The notes below the pieces were generated by a model that did no database searches, was not told where the DNA came from, and worked only from the letters and a program-made list of their open reading frames with translations. 22,063 nt of DNA from SZUA-365 sp034002405 (lineage in GTDB: Bacteria; Bacteroidota; Ignavibacteria; SZUA-365): assembly GCA_034002405.1 (NCBI GenBank), contig JAVFAS010000060.1, forward strand, positions 1 through 22,063, given 5' to 3'. This document shows positions 1 through 8,455 of this stretch, one piece after another. Position 1 is the first letter of the stretch. Each line of letters begins with the position of its first letter. A program made the translations under genes and the position numbers.

Positions 1-3000
1 ATCACCGAGGGTGCCGTAGATGTCCGTCGAGCTGGCGACCGCGAAGGTCTTGTTGACCAGACCCGGCGCCTTGTAGGTCGCGCTCATCACGATCGGATAG
101 GCAGGATCATCGATGAAATCCGCGATCGGATCGCCGGGCATGCCATAGGCGATTTTCGGCGGCGGCGAGGGATTGTCGTCAAGCATGATCTTGTCGATCG
201 AAAACTGCGTCTGCCCGCCACCCTGTGTGGTGAAGCGAATGGCGAGGAAGTAGTCCTGATGGACGTTCGGTGTATTGAAGTACGGATCGAGTCCTCCCGC
301 CAACTGCTTGGCGGTAATCGGAAGTCCACCAGTGCCGGCGACATCCGTGAACACCGCGAAGGTCGTCATCGTCGTGGGATCCGGGCTGGCTCCGTAGGCA
401 CACTCGATGGTGACGGGCTCGCCCTGGAAATTGTAGAATTCAAAACCGATGCGATAGCTCGACCCGCCGATGAGATACGCCGGCGGCGAAACAACCCACT
501 CATCCGCCGCTTCGTTGGTCAACGGCCAGTAGGTAAGTGCCTGCATCGAGCCGTTGAACGGTCCGTACACCGGCAACATCGTCGCGCCGCCATTATTGTC
601 GATCACACTCCATTTCGTGGGGAGGTAGCCATCATCGTAGGTCAGCGGAAGCGTACCGTTCTGCATGCCCTCGAAATCCTCGTACCCGTGGACCTTCGGA
701 CCGAAGACCTCATGCGTATCGAATGCCACGTCGTCGGTGGGACCCTGATCGGCCGGGTAGAACAAGCGCGCGTACACGGTGGTGCTCCCGGTGACAAGAC
801 CGCCAAGCGGCTGGGTGAAGGTCAGCACCGCCTTGTTGTTGGCGTCCCAGCTGACCGCGAAGTTCTCGGATACACCGTCGGATGCGTCGGCCGGAGCGGA
901 TCCGACCTTGTAATTCACGGTCAGGTTCGCGGGACCGTCGGCGAGGCCGGAGTTCCACAGCGTGAAGCTCACCTTGTGCGTCGCGGGATCCTCGATGTGT
1001 GCGAAGGTCTGGTCGGCGTTCTCGACGCGGAGTGCGTTGATGGCGAGATCATACTCGTTCGGCGGTTGCGGGTATTCGTCCGCACCGATGCAGGGCGCGG
1101 TGGCGCTGCGCGGCTGGCCGTCGAAATCCGTGGTCACTCCGGCGACCGGCGTGCCCGCCTGATAACCGACAATCGAACGGCTGTGCAGATCCGTGTTACT
1201 GACGTAATACGGATTGCCCCACTTCGAGTTGTCATGCACACCGGTGGTGCTGGTTTGCAGTGACGCGAGCGTGGTGTAGTAGCTTCCGTTCCAGTAGAAT
1301 TGGTCGGTCCCGGTACCGATGCGGTAGAACGCATTGTAGTCGAACTGCGTGATGCTGTTCACCGCGGCTGCATAGATGGGATACCAGGTTGAATTGCCGT
1401 TATGGGCGACGTAATTATTCAGATACTGGTTGTTGTAGCTGCCGGAGCTGTTGGTATGGTAGATACCATACGCTGTCCCCGCACCGCGTGAATACAACGA
1501 GTTGTAGGTGAAATCGACGTAGCGCGGGTAATAGATGTACGTCGCATACATGGTCGAGTTGTACGTCGTCCCATCCGCGATGAACATGTTATTCTGCACC
1601 TTGGCGCGTGTCCCGCTGATCTGCTGATAATAGTTGAAATAGTACAGACGCGCGGCATAGTAGTTCGACCAGACCGAATTGTTGGTGATCTGGCTGCCGC
1701 TCCCGAAGTAGTACGCGTAGAGACCGTAGCCTCCGGATGTCGAGGTCGGGAGCTGGGTGATCACGTTGTCATGGAGTACCGTGCCATGATGGTAATACCC
1801 GTAGAATCCGTAGTAATACCAGTTCTGAATCGTGTTGCCGATAAACTGATTGCCGGCATTCGACGTGTAGGATGTCGAACCCGCGCCATACCAGCTGACG
1901 CCACGATAGCCATTGTTGAGCGTGTTGTCCTTGATCAGGTTATAATTTGCCCAGTTGCCCGAGGTCCCGTAGCTGCTGGTACTGCTCGCCACGAGCGGAA
2001 TGTGATAGCTGCTGGAGGTGTTGTTGGGCACGTTGAGAATGCAGTTGGTCACTTCATTGTAATCCGCCTGCGCGGTGAACAGCATGGCGTAGCCATACGA
2101 TGCGTTCGTCGAGTTGATGGTCAGATTGCGGAAACGAAGGTAATCCGCGCCGTTGAGCGTGACAACCGATCCATAGGAAGTGGCAACAGAGTAGGTAATG
2201 ATGCGTGAGGAGGCATTCCCCGCGCCGCCATCGAACGTGACCGTCGTGGTCGCGCTCACACCGGGGATCGCGGGAATGTTCACCTGCTCATTGTAGATGC
2301 CGGCGGCGACATCGAAATGCGTATGACCGACGACGCCCGCCGCCATCATCGCGTCGACGGCCTCGGTGAATGATACGAAGTTCCGCGACCCCGTGCCGTT
2401 CTGATCGATCGTGTAGGTGCCGCTGAACGGAGCGAGGATGGTCCGCGATCCGGCCGGACTCTGCACGGTCGGTGTACGTGGCGTCCCTGCCACGGTGATG
2501 GAACTGCATTGCGCATCGATGACGTTGCCGGCCGCGGCGGTCGGGGAGATGTCATAGGCAAGCCAGAAGTGATTCGTCCCGCCCCCCGTGTTCTGCGTTC
2601 CGGTGACGGTAAAAGTCCCATTCGGGTTCACGACGGTGGATCCGAACTGATTGATCGGTGCGAATGTCGAGGATGCCCCCGTGAAGTACACCTTGGCGTT
2701 GAGAATATCCGCGGCACTCGTCGATCCCGCCGTGTTCAGCGTCATGGACGTTACCTGCAATGGATTGCCGCAGCCGCTTGTCACGACTTCAATGCCGAGG
2801 ATCTCCTGATCCAACTGGCCGGAGCCGGTCGGGCTGGTATTGGCCTGCGTGCTTGTCGAGGAAACATACGCCTGCGGCGTCCCCGCCGTGAATGACAATT
2901 GCACATTCGGCAGATTGTAATCACGGTAGCGCCAGTTCGGAGGTGGTGCGCCGTCCTGGTAATCACGACGGTGCTGGTAATTGGGGCTGCTGGACGTGTA

Positions 3001-3498
3001 ACGGAAGGATGGGCCGCTTCCCCAGTACGTGTCATCGCGTTCGACACGGATCAGGAGATTGCTCATCCCATCCCAACAGAACGGCGTGCTCAGGGTAAAC
3101 GACTGCCAGCCCACGGTATTGAAATAGGGATGCGCGGCGGAATAGACCAGTGTTCCGGTCGATGGCGTGATGGGATTACCGGTGGTCAGCTCGGTCTGCG
3201 TCGTGTTTTCCATGTAGATGCGCAGCTGAGAACCGGCCATCGGCGTGTACGACGCCGCGGTCGAGACGTACCACGCGACGCTATTGATCACACCCGGGGT
3301 TGTCCAGCCGGCGGCATTGATTTGGGAAGCCGTGTAGATTGCCTCGTTGCGACTGTACTCGTACGTCATGTAAACCGGCCACGACGCAGTGCTGGTCCCT
3401 GTCCCAATCGTGATTGTTGTCTGTGCGAGGGCATCGATCCCCGGCGTCGATAGGATGACCGCCAGGAACAAGGCCCAATTCAGAATCCGATGTCTCAT
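1..3498 (-). CDS. Large secreted beta-helix surface protein, 3' end missing (runs off left edge)
   Basis: The reading frame is open from ATG 3498 to the left edge (1166 codons, no stop seen). I checked the frame at three separate points. A signal peptide ends near residue 26 (ALA-Q). Residues 28-205 form a beta-sandwich-like region common at the start of T9SS cargo (stretch beginning TIGTGTSTASWPVY). Residues 210-345 resemble the BNR-associated N-terminal domain (QEILGIEVVTSG). Residues 358-800 are Asn/Tyr/Ser-rich right-handed beta-helix repeats (RFRNLTINST) ending in IGADEYP. A CARDB-like Ig domain (about 808-925) and a choice-of-anchor/MAM-like domain (about 936-1104) follow. From residue 358 it is a paralog of the 1180-aa protein encoded at 4453-7995, so about 330-350 residues with a T9SS sorting domain are expected beyond the window. 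AAGGA lies about 10 nt before the start. The role is probably a cell-surface or released adhesin or carbohydrate-binding protein; no catalytic motif was recognised. Confidence 0.85.
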   Translation of the reverse strand, partial: MRHRILNWALFLAVILSTPGIDALAQTTITIGTGTSTASWPVYMTYEYSRNEAIYTASQINAAGWTTPGVINSVAWYVSTAASYTPMAGSQLRIYMENTTQTELTTGNPITPSTGTLVYSAAHPYFNTVGWQSFTLSTPFCWDGMSNLLIRVERDDTYWGSGPSFRYTSSSPNYQHRRDYQDGAPPPNWRYRDYNLPNVQLSFTAGTPQAYVSSTSTQANTSPTGSGQLDQEILGIEVVTSGCGNPLQVTSMTLNTAGSTSAADILNAKVYFTGASSTFAPINQFGSTVVNPNGTFTVTGTQNTGGGTNHFWLAYDISPTAAAGNVIDAQCSSITVAGTPRTPTVQSPAGSRTILAPFSGTYTIDQNGTGSRNFVSFTEAVDAMMAAGVVGHTHFDVAAGIYNEQVNIPAIPGVSATTTVTFDGGAGNASSRIITYSVATSYGSVVTLNGADYLRFRNLTINSTNASYGYAMLFTAQADYNEVTNCILNVPNNTSSSYHIPLVASSTSSYGTSGNWANYNLIKDNTLNNGYRGVSWYGAGSTSYTSNAGNQFIGNTIQNWYYYGFYGYYHHGTVLHDNVITQLPTSTSGGYGLYAYYFGSGSQITNNSVWSNYYAARLYYFNYYQQISGTRAKVQNNMFIADGTTYNSTMYATYIYYPRYVDFTYNSLYSRGAGTAYGIYHTNSSGSYNNQYLNNYVAHNGNSTWYPIYAAAVNSITQFDYNAFYRIGTGTDQFYWNGSYYTTLASLQTSTTGVHDNSKWGNPYYVSNTDLHSRSIVGYQAGTPVAGVTTDFDGQPRSATAPCIGADEYPQPPNEYDLAINALRVENADQTFAHIEDPATHKVSFTLWNSGLADGPANLTVNYKVGSAPADASDGVSENFAVSWDANNKAVLTFTQPLGGLVTGSTTVYARLFYPADQGPTDDVAFDTHEVFGPKVHGYEDFEGMQNGTLPLTYDDGYLPTKWSVIDNNGGATMLPVYGPFNGSMQALTYWPLTNEAADEWVVSPPAYLIGGSSYRIGFEFYNFQGEPVTIECAYGASPDPTTMTTFAVFTDVAGTGGLPITAKQLAGGLDPYFNTPNVHQDYFLAIRFTTQGGGQTQFSIDKIMLDDNPSPPPKIAYGMPGDPIADFIDDPAYPIVMSATYKAPGLVNKTFAVASSTDIYGTLGD

Positions 3499-3542
3499 AT
3501 GCCTCGTCCTTATAACTGTGGATGAACGCTACGAAAAGTCTG

Positions 3543-3569
3543 TGTGTCTGCTGTATCTGCTGTGTCCGG
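3543..3569. repeat. Short imperfect nonamer tandem repeat
   Basis: The units TGTGTCTGC, TGTATCTGC and TGTGTCCGG follow head to tail. They lie about 45-70 nt upstream of the left beta-helix start, inside its presumed leader. Under three copies and imperfect; it may be chance or simple-sequence drift. Confidence 0.4.
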
Positions 3570-3583
3570 GATCCGCCCCGTCT

Positions 3584-3599
3584 TCGGGAGACCTCCCGA
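3584..3599 (-). promoter_or_regulatory. Small hairpin in the leader of the left beta-helix gene
   Basis: On the minus strand, TCGGGA and TCCCGA pair perfectly around the tetraloop GGTC. It lies about 85-100 nt before ATG 3498 and downstream of the candidate promoter, so it would be in the 5' leader. No T-run follows, so it is not an intrinsic terminator. A regulatory role is unproven. Confidence 0.25.
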
Positions 3600-3693
3600 C
3601 CTGGAAAGGACCGTGGCGCGAAGGTCGGAACAGCACGAAGCGTGTGTTCTGGTTTTTCGGATTCCGAGCGAAATCGGGTCTCGGTTACGCCGG

Positions 3694-3722
3694 AATATAC
3701 TCTTCAAATTTCCAAAGCACAA
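3694..3722 (-). promoter_or_regulatory. Candidate sigma-70-type promoter for the left beta-helix gene
   Basis: The minus strand carries TTGTGC (3717-3722), exactly 17 nt, then TATATT (3694-3699). The -10 box matches TATAAT at five of six positions; the -35 box matches only TTG. Transcription from here would leave a leader of about 190 nt before ATG 3498. It sits in the most A+T-rich part of this intergenic region. No experimental support. Confidence 0.4.
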
Positions 3723-4009
3723 GGGGAGATGTCCCGATTTTTCACGGAGCGTGCGGCGTGATCACATCTGCGTCTCGGGGGAGTGCCGCGACCGGAACCT
3801 CGTTTCCAGCCGTTAATTTTCTTCATTGAGGCACAATGGGAACCATGTTTCGTGCCATGGTGCGGATTTCCAGCGCGTGCGAATGGGTCGGAACGCTTCA
3901 ATCGCGGTTTTGGTGAAGGTCTTCCACAGACGCCGCGAGAAGAAAAGGAACGGTGAATTCATTTCACGTTCTGAATCGAATCCGGTCTTCATCCCCTCCC
4001 GCCGCTGGT

Positions 4010-4360
4010 GTCCATGATCGGATTTTCCCAGGCACCGGGCAGCACCGGTTGACGCACGCCGCGCAGCTGGATTTTGTCGGTGATCATCGAGGCCTCGCCA
4101 TCGGCGTAGGGGAAGGTGATGTTCGCCGTCCACCCGCTGCCGCTGTGTTTGATTTGCCAGTAGCGACGCACAAAGCGCATGCGCTGAAGGTTCATCTTCT
4201 GGGTACACTCCACCCGCGCCTTGCGTCCGATCCAGACCGGAGTGAATGATTCCGGCACGCCGTCGAGTGCATTCGTCGGCGCCGATGCAGGGCGCGGCAC
4301 CACGCGTCTGTCCATTGAGCGTCACCACGCTGTCGCCGCGCACGGTGTCCATCCCGGCCT
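4010..4360 (-). pseudogene. Internally deleted, frameshifted third copy of the beta-helix gene
   Basis: Three short blocks, in the same order as in the intact neighbour, are joined with the intervening parts missing. Block 1 (about 4276-4360) encodes TRGAAPCIGADE, matching the IGADE end of the beta-helix. Block 2 (about 4196-4270) is in another frame and encodes GVPESFTPVW, matching GVMEIFSPVW of the intact copy near 6340. Block 3 (4010-4195) encodes MNLQRMRFVRRYWQIKH through ENPIM, matching the intact copy at about 4849-5036 and very similar in DNA as well. About 50 residues are lost between blocks 1 and 2, with a frame change, and about 400 between blocks 2 and 3. The T9SS domain, N-terminus and start are absent. 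It begins immediately beyond the terminator of the intact gene. Confidence 0.8.
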
Positions 4361-4367
4361 CGTTCCC

Positions 4368-4406
4368 TAAAAAATAACGGGGCCACGGAACGAACCGTGA
4401 CCCCGT
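4368..4406 (-). terminator. Intrinsic terminator of the intact beta-helix gene
   Basis: Minus-strand RNA would form a 12-bp stem (arms 4395-4406 and 4377-4388, one G-U wobble) with loop UUCGUU, then UUAUUUUUU. It lies 46 nt after the TAA at 4453-4455, the expected position for this gene's 3' end. Confidence 0.9.
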
Positions 4407-4452
4407 CTCATTCAGGAATCCCGCATGCACAGGATCCTGGAAGGTCGTGGAA

Positions 4453-7400
4453 TTATTTCGAGAGCGTCATCCGCTGCGTGGAGACGAAGTCCCCTGCCTG
4501 CATGCGGTAGACGTACGTCCCGCTCGGAAGATCCGAGGCATCGAACGTCACTTCATACCGACCCGCGGGCAGCGTTTCGTTCACCAGCTCCGCCATCTCC
4601 GCACCGAGCAGGTCGTACACCGCCACGCGCACGGCACGCTCCTCGCCGACCGTGAAGACGATCGACGTCGTCGGATTGAACGGATTCGGATAGTTCTGCT
4701 CGAGTCCGAATGCCATCGGTGTTGCCGCGGCATCCTTGCTGTAGATCATGTAGGGCTGGGACAGTGCGATATTGCCGCCGATGTTCGTCGGGTTGAAGTC
4801 ATGCACCGTCACCGCATTGGTCATCGGATCCGACACCGAGCTGGTGCCCATGATCGGATTTTCCCATGCACCGAGCATCACCGGCTGACGCACGCCGCGC
4901 AGCTGCAGTTTGTCGGTGATCATCCCGGCCTCGCCATCGGCGTACGGGAAGGTGATGTTCGCTGTCCACCACGCGGCGCTGCTGTGCTTGATCTGCCAGT
5001 AGCGGCGCACGAACAGCATGCGCTGCAGGTTCATCGGCAACTGGTTGGGATATGCCGTGATGGTCATCGCGTCGATTTGTCCGCTGGTGACTTCCACGGT
5101 GGCGATCGGTTCGCCGGTGTTGACGTCGGTGAAGTGGTAGGGCGAACCCGGGACGGTCATCGGCGTCGAGATCGTGTTCGATATCGAACCCGAGGTCTTC
5201 GATCCGGCCTGGCTGATCACCAACTCGACGGGCACGACCAGCGGTTCGTTGGTCGCGACCAATCCGTTCGCGGGCGGCGGGAAATCATTATTGAAGAGAA
5301 TGCCATAGAAGGTGATGTCACCGAGATGCGTGCCCGGTGCCAGACCGGCGGGATTGACCGTCATGGTGAAGGTCTGGAACTGACGGGGACGCGGCGGGGT
5401 GAGGTTGTAGCTCTGCTGCGTCGGATTCGGGGTTTCCTTGGTCAGCGTGATCCACGGGGTGGCACTTTCCACATCCCAGAGGAAGTCGCCCAGCGCACCG
5501 TAAATATTGGTCTTGGACTGCACCTCATACGTACGGTTGATCACACCCGGCTGCTTGTAATTGGCAAGCAGGGTGATCTTGGTGGTCGGGGCATCGATGA
5601 AATTCTCGAGATCCTCACCGGGCAAACCGAACGCGATTTTCGGCGGCGGCGAGGGATTGTCGTCAAGCATGACATTGTCGACGGCGAAGGACGCGTTGCT
5701 GCCGCTGGTCGTGAAGCGCAATGCCACGAAATACGTGTCATCCTGCAGCGGCGTATTGAAGTACGGGTCCATTCCGCCGCCGAGATCCACTGCGGACATC
5801 CAGCCCCCCGCGCCGATATTCGCGAAGGTGGCGAACACGGTCATCTGCGTCGGGTCGTCTGTCGTCCCGTATGCGGCTTCGATGGTCACGGGATCGCCGT
5901 TGTTCTGGAAATCAAAACCGAAGCGGTAGCTCGAGCCGCCCAGGAGCTGCGCGCCCGGGGTGATGATCCACTCATCGGCGGCCTCCGTCGGGGCGTCCAT
6001 GGCCAGCGCCTTGCTGCCACCAACACCCGCGGCATCGGTCACGTCGAGACTGCGGCCACCATTGTTGTCGATCCGCGACCAGGGCAGATCGAGATAGCCC
6101 GGCTCGATGGTGTACGGGTATTCACCGGTTTCCATCGATTCGAAACCACTGAAACCGTGGACTTTCTGCGAGAAGACCTCGGCACTGGCCATGCCAACAT
6201 CATTGGACGGCTCTTCGTCCTGCGCCCAGGTGACGAGGGCGTACACGGTCGGGGTGCTGCCCGCCATCAATCCGGAAAGCCGCTGGGCGAACTCCACCGT
6301 GGCCCGGTGCTCGGTCCACACCGGCGAGAAGATCTCCATCACGCCATCGTTCTCATCAACCGGCGGTGAGTCGAGCTTGTAGGTCACGGTCACCGTCGCG
6401 GGATCCATGCCGAGTCCACTGTTCTCGACCACGACGCGGATGGGATGCTCCGAAGGATCCTCCTGGCGTACCCATTTCCCGTCCGCGAAGCCGAACATGA
6501 CTTCGGAAATCGCGAGGTCCTTCTCCGGCGGCGGCGCGGGATACTCGTCCGCACCGATACTCGGCGCGAAACCGCGAAGATCGCCGTCGATGTCATCCAT
6601 CACGCCAGGGAAGGACAATCCCGCCTGGTAACCGACATGCGAACGACTGTGCAGATCCCATTCGGTCACCCAGTAAGGATCTCCCCAAACGGAATTCTGA
6701 TGCTGTCCGCTCACCGCGGTCTGCATTGCCGCAAGCGTTGGATAATAGCTCGAGGTCGATCCCCAATGGAAACGGAGCGTGGCATTCGGGTTGAATGCAT
6801 AATAGCCGTTGTGATCGACCTGCGAGAAACTGGTGGTGCTGTTGTTGTACTGTGCGTAGAACGTCCCGGCGCCCTTGTAGGTGACCCAGTTGTTCAGGAT
6901 ACGGTTATTGTACGAGCTGCTATACCCGTACAGATACAGACCGTATCCCGTACTGCTGGTGCGGATGTGCGCGCTGTTGAACACCACATCGGTGTAGCGG
7001 GGATAATAGATCCGCAAACCGTAGCCGGTGGACGTGCCGATCTGCACGAAGGTGTTGTTGGCAACCAGGCCTCGGTTGGCGGTCGACTGGGTGTAGGAAT
7101 TGGCGTAGTAAAAGTACAGCGGATACAGTCCGGACATCACCTTGTTGCCGATGATTTTCGGACCGTTCTTTCCGTAATACATGTAGATGCCATAGGACGA
7201 CGAGTTATACGCGGTGATCGGATTCGTCGAACTCAGTCGTGCGGTGATGGTGTTTCCCTGGGCGAGCGGGTGGGACTGATAATAGAGATACAGCCCGTAA
7301 TAGTAATACCCTTGGATCGTGTTGTCGATGAACTTGTTTCCCGCGCCATACACGTAATTCGAACCGGAATATCCGTTGAAACGAATCCCGTAATAGCCGG

Positions 7401-7995
7401 AATTGATGGTGTTGCCCTGGATCAGGTTGTTGCTGCCCCAGTTCCCCGTGCTCGAATAGCTCGTGGTGCTGCTGGCGACGATGCCGATGTGATACGTGCT
7501 CGTGGTCGTCGCCGGGAGGTTGATCACGCAGTCGGTGATCTCGTTGTAATCCGCCTGGGCAGTGAACAGGATCCCATAGCCGTAGGAGGAATGGGTCGAA
7601 TTGATTGTCAGGTTGCGGAAACGGATGTAATCCGCCCCGTTCAACGTGATGACCCGCCCGTACGAGCTCGTCACGCTGTACTGCAGCGTGCGCGTCGAGG
7701 CGTCGAGTCCGTCGAAGGTGATCGTGCGGGTCGAACTCGCGCCCGGGATCGGACTGATGCTGATCTGCTCGGTGTAGGTCCCGGGAAGGATGTTGAATGT
7801 GACGTGCCCTGATACCCCGTTGGTCGAAAGCGCGCTGATCGCGGCGCTGAAGGACGTGTAGTTCCCGCCCGCACCGATGGTGTATGTTCCGCTCAGCTGG
7901 GCCTGCCCGGCCGAGGGGAACATCACCAAGCCGAAGACGGCAAGGAACAGGGAGGTGACGAACACCCTTCTCATCGTCTGTATACGTAGCCTCAT
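4453..7995 (-). CDS. Large secreted beta-helix protein with T9SS type A sorting domain (1180 aa)
   Basis: The start is ATG 7995, preceded by AGGAG six nt upstream and leading into a signal peptide that ends near SAGQAQ (residue 32). The frame stays open a further 51 codons upstream, but that part lacks these signals. Residues about 36-470 are right-handed beta-helix repeats rich in Asn, Tyr and Ser, ending in IGADEYP (about 477). A CARDB-like Ig domain (485-600), a choice-of-anchor/MAM-like domain (608-785) and an Ig/BACON-like stretch (785-930) follow. The C-terminus (about 1095-1180) carries NYPNPFNPTT and a FlgD-like VYDLLGAEM...SGTYVYRM domain, the T9SS type A signal. The product is expected to pass the inner membrane by Sec and then the outer membrane by T9SS. 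No enzymatic motif is visible; surface adhesion or polysaccharide binding is a guess. It is paralogous to the left-edge gene. Confidence 0.9.
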   Translation of the reverse strand: MRLRIQTMRRVFVTSLFLAVFGLVMFPSAGQAQLSGTYTIGAGGNYTSFSAAISALSTNGVSGHVTFNILPGTYTEQISISPIPGASSTRTITFDGLDASTRTLQYSVTSSYGRVITLNGADYIRFRNLTINSTHSSYGYGILFTAQADYNEITDCVINLPATTTSTYHIGIVASSTTSYSSTGNWGSNNLIQGNTINSGYYGIRFNGYSGSNYVYGAGNKFIDNTIQGYYYYGLYLYYQSHPLAQGNTITARLSSTNPITAYNSSSYGIYMYYGKNGPKIIGNKVMSGLYPLYFYYANSYTQSTANRGLVANNTFVQIGTSTGYGLRIYYPRYTDVVFNSAHIRTSSTGYGLYLYGYSSSYNNRILNNWVTYKGAGTFYAQYNNSTTSFSQVDHNGYYAFNPNATLRFHWGSTSSYYPTLAAMQTAVSGQHQNSVWGDPYWVTEWDLHSRSHVGYQAGLSFPGVMDDIDGDLRGFAPSIGADEYPAPPPEKDLAISEVMFGFADGKWVRQEDPSEHPIRVVVENSGLGMDPATVTVTYKLDSPPVDENDGVMEIFSPVWTEHRATVEFAQRLSGLMAGSTPTVYALVTWAQDEEPSNDVGMASAEVFSQKVHGFSGFESMETGEYPYTIEPGYLDLPWSRIDNNGGRSLDVTDAAGVGGSKALAMDAPTEAADEWIITPGAQLLGGSSYRFGFDFQNNGDPVTIEAAYGTTDDPTQMTVFATFANIGAGGWMSAVDLGGGMDPYFNTPLQDDTYFVALRFTTSGSNASFAVDNVMLDDNPSPPPKIAFGLPGEDLENFIDAPTTKITLLANYKQPGVINRTYEVQSKTNIYGALGDFLWDVESATPWITLTKETPNPTQQSYNLTPPRPRQFQTFTMTVNPAGLAPGTHLGDITFYGILFNNDFPPPANGLVATNEPLVVPVELVISQAGSKTSGSISNTISTPMTVPGSPYHFTDVNTGEPIATVEVTSGQIDAMTITAYPNQLPMNLQRMLFVRRYWQIKHSSAAWWTANITFPYADGEAGMITDKLQLRGVRQPVMLGAWENPIMGTSSVSDPMTNAVTVHDFNPTNIGGNIALSQPYMIYSKDAAATPMAFGLEQNYPNPFNPTTSIVFTVGEERAVRVAVYDLLGAEMAELVNETLPAGRYEVTFDASDLPSGTYVYRMQAGDFVSTQRMTLSK

Positions 7996-8119
7996 GACGA
8001 ACTCCTGTGCATGTGAAACCTGGAATGAGTAATCGTTCTGAATCAAATCCAACACGTTCGGTGTACCGTTTCGGAGCGTTTCGTCGGAATAAAACAATGT
8101 CGGTCTCCGATGGTATGTG

Positions 8120-8148
8120 AAAATAATTCTCATTTCGTCAAGAAGCAA
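8120..8148 (-). promoter_or_regulatory. Weak candidate promoter for the intact beta-helix gene
   Basis: On the minus strand TTGCTT (8143-8148) is followed after 17 nt by TATTTT (8120-8125), in an A+T-rich stretch about 125 nt before ATG 7995. An overlapping alternative uses TTGACG as the -35 box but has a poor -10 box. Low confidence. Confidence 0.3.
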
Positions 8149-8167
8149 GCCGGATGATCAAGTTTTT

Positions 8168-8178
8168 TCACAATGTGA
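8168..8178. promoter_or_regulatory. Perfect 11-bp palindrome TCACA-A-TGTGA, possible operator
   Basis: Two 5-bp inverted arms around one central base lie about 20 nt upstream of the candidate -35 box of the beta-helix gene. Half-sites TCACA/TGTGA resemble those of CRP/FNR-family regulators, but the arm order is reversed and the spacing is 1 rather than 6, so the canonical CRP site does not fit. Confidence 0.3.
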
Positions 8179-8433
8179 TTTTCTTTCACGTCTGGTCGAT
8201 GACGCTTATTAGTATCAATGACTTACGCTCATGTGACCGGCGAAAACCATCCACGTTTCACGCAGCGGCACACAGACTGGCGCGATTTCCCTATCCGTAT
8301 TCTGTTCGAATTACGTATCGACGATGCGGGAACGATGGCGTGCCCCCAAGTGATTTTTGTTCACATTGGAGCGCATGACAACGTTCCCGGGACCATGCGA
8401 AGGTGATGCGCGACCGGAGGAGGGAGAGAACAT

Positions 8434-8450
8434 GCCGCCACGGGGGCGGC
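8434..8450 (-). terminator. Possible weak terminator after the five-gene operon
   Basis: Minus strand GCCGCC, loop CCCGT, GGCGGC begins about 6 nt after the TGA at 8456-8458. What follows is only moderately T-rich (ATGTTCTCTCC), so termination here would be weak or factor-dependent. Confidence 0.35.
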
Positions 8451-8455
8451 TTCAA

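Larger units (their letters stand above)
3499..4009. other. Intergenic region upstream of the left beta-helix gene
   Basis: I see no credible gene in this 511-bp stretch. It holds a candidate promoter at 3694-3722, a hairpin at 3584-3599 and a short nonamer repeat at 3543-3569, all described separately. Short open frames here have no recognisable domains or ribosome-binding sites. The segment next to 4010 shows no similarity to the flanking beta-helix genes, so it marks the end of the decayed copy. Confidence 0.6.
7996..8455. other. Intergenic region upstream of the intact beta-helix gene
   Basis: No gene is supported in these 460 bp. The right end holds a weak hairpin after the upstream operon (8434-8450). 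The middle holds a palindrome (8168-8178) and a weak candidate promoter (8120-8148). The short plus-strand open frames at about 8154-8406 have no recognisable product. Part of the region (about 8100-8220) is clearly more A+T-rich than the flanking genes, as expected for a regulatory region. Confidence 0.6.

Noticed and set aside
3813..4430. 205-codon minus-strand open frame over the decayed copy
   Set aside because: Only its IGADE segment matches the family; the rest is out of frame relative to the other blocks, so it is treated as part of a pseudogene.
4447..6369. Plus-strand open frame of 640 codons, and others at 259-1263 and 6445-7812
   Set aside because: They are antisense to the beta-helix genes, whose signal peptide, repeats and T9SS domain are clear. 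The plus-strand products are Arg/Val/His-rich without recognisable features.
7996..8148. In-frame 51-codon extension of the intact beta-helix protein
   Set aside because: It would bury the signal peptide behind a charged segment. ATG 7995 has AGGAG at good spacing, and the extension overlaps the A+T-rich regulatory region.
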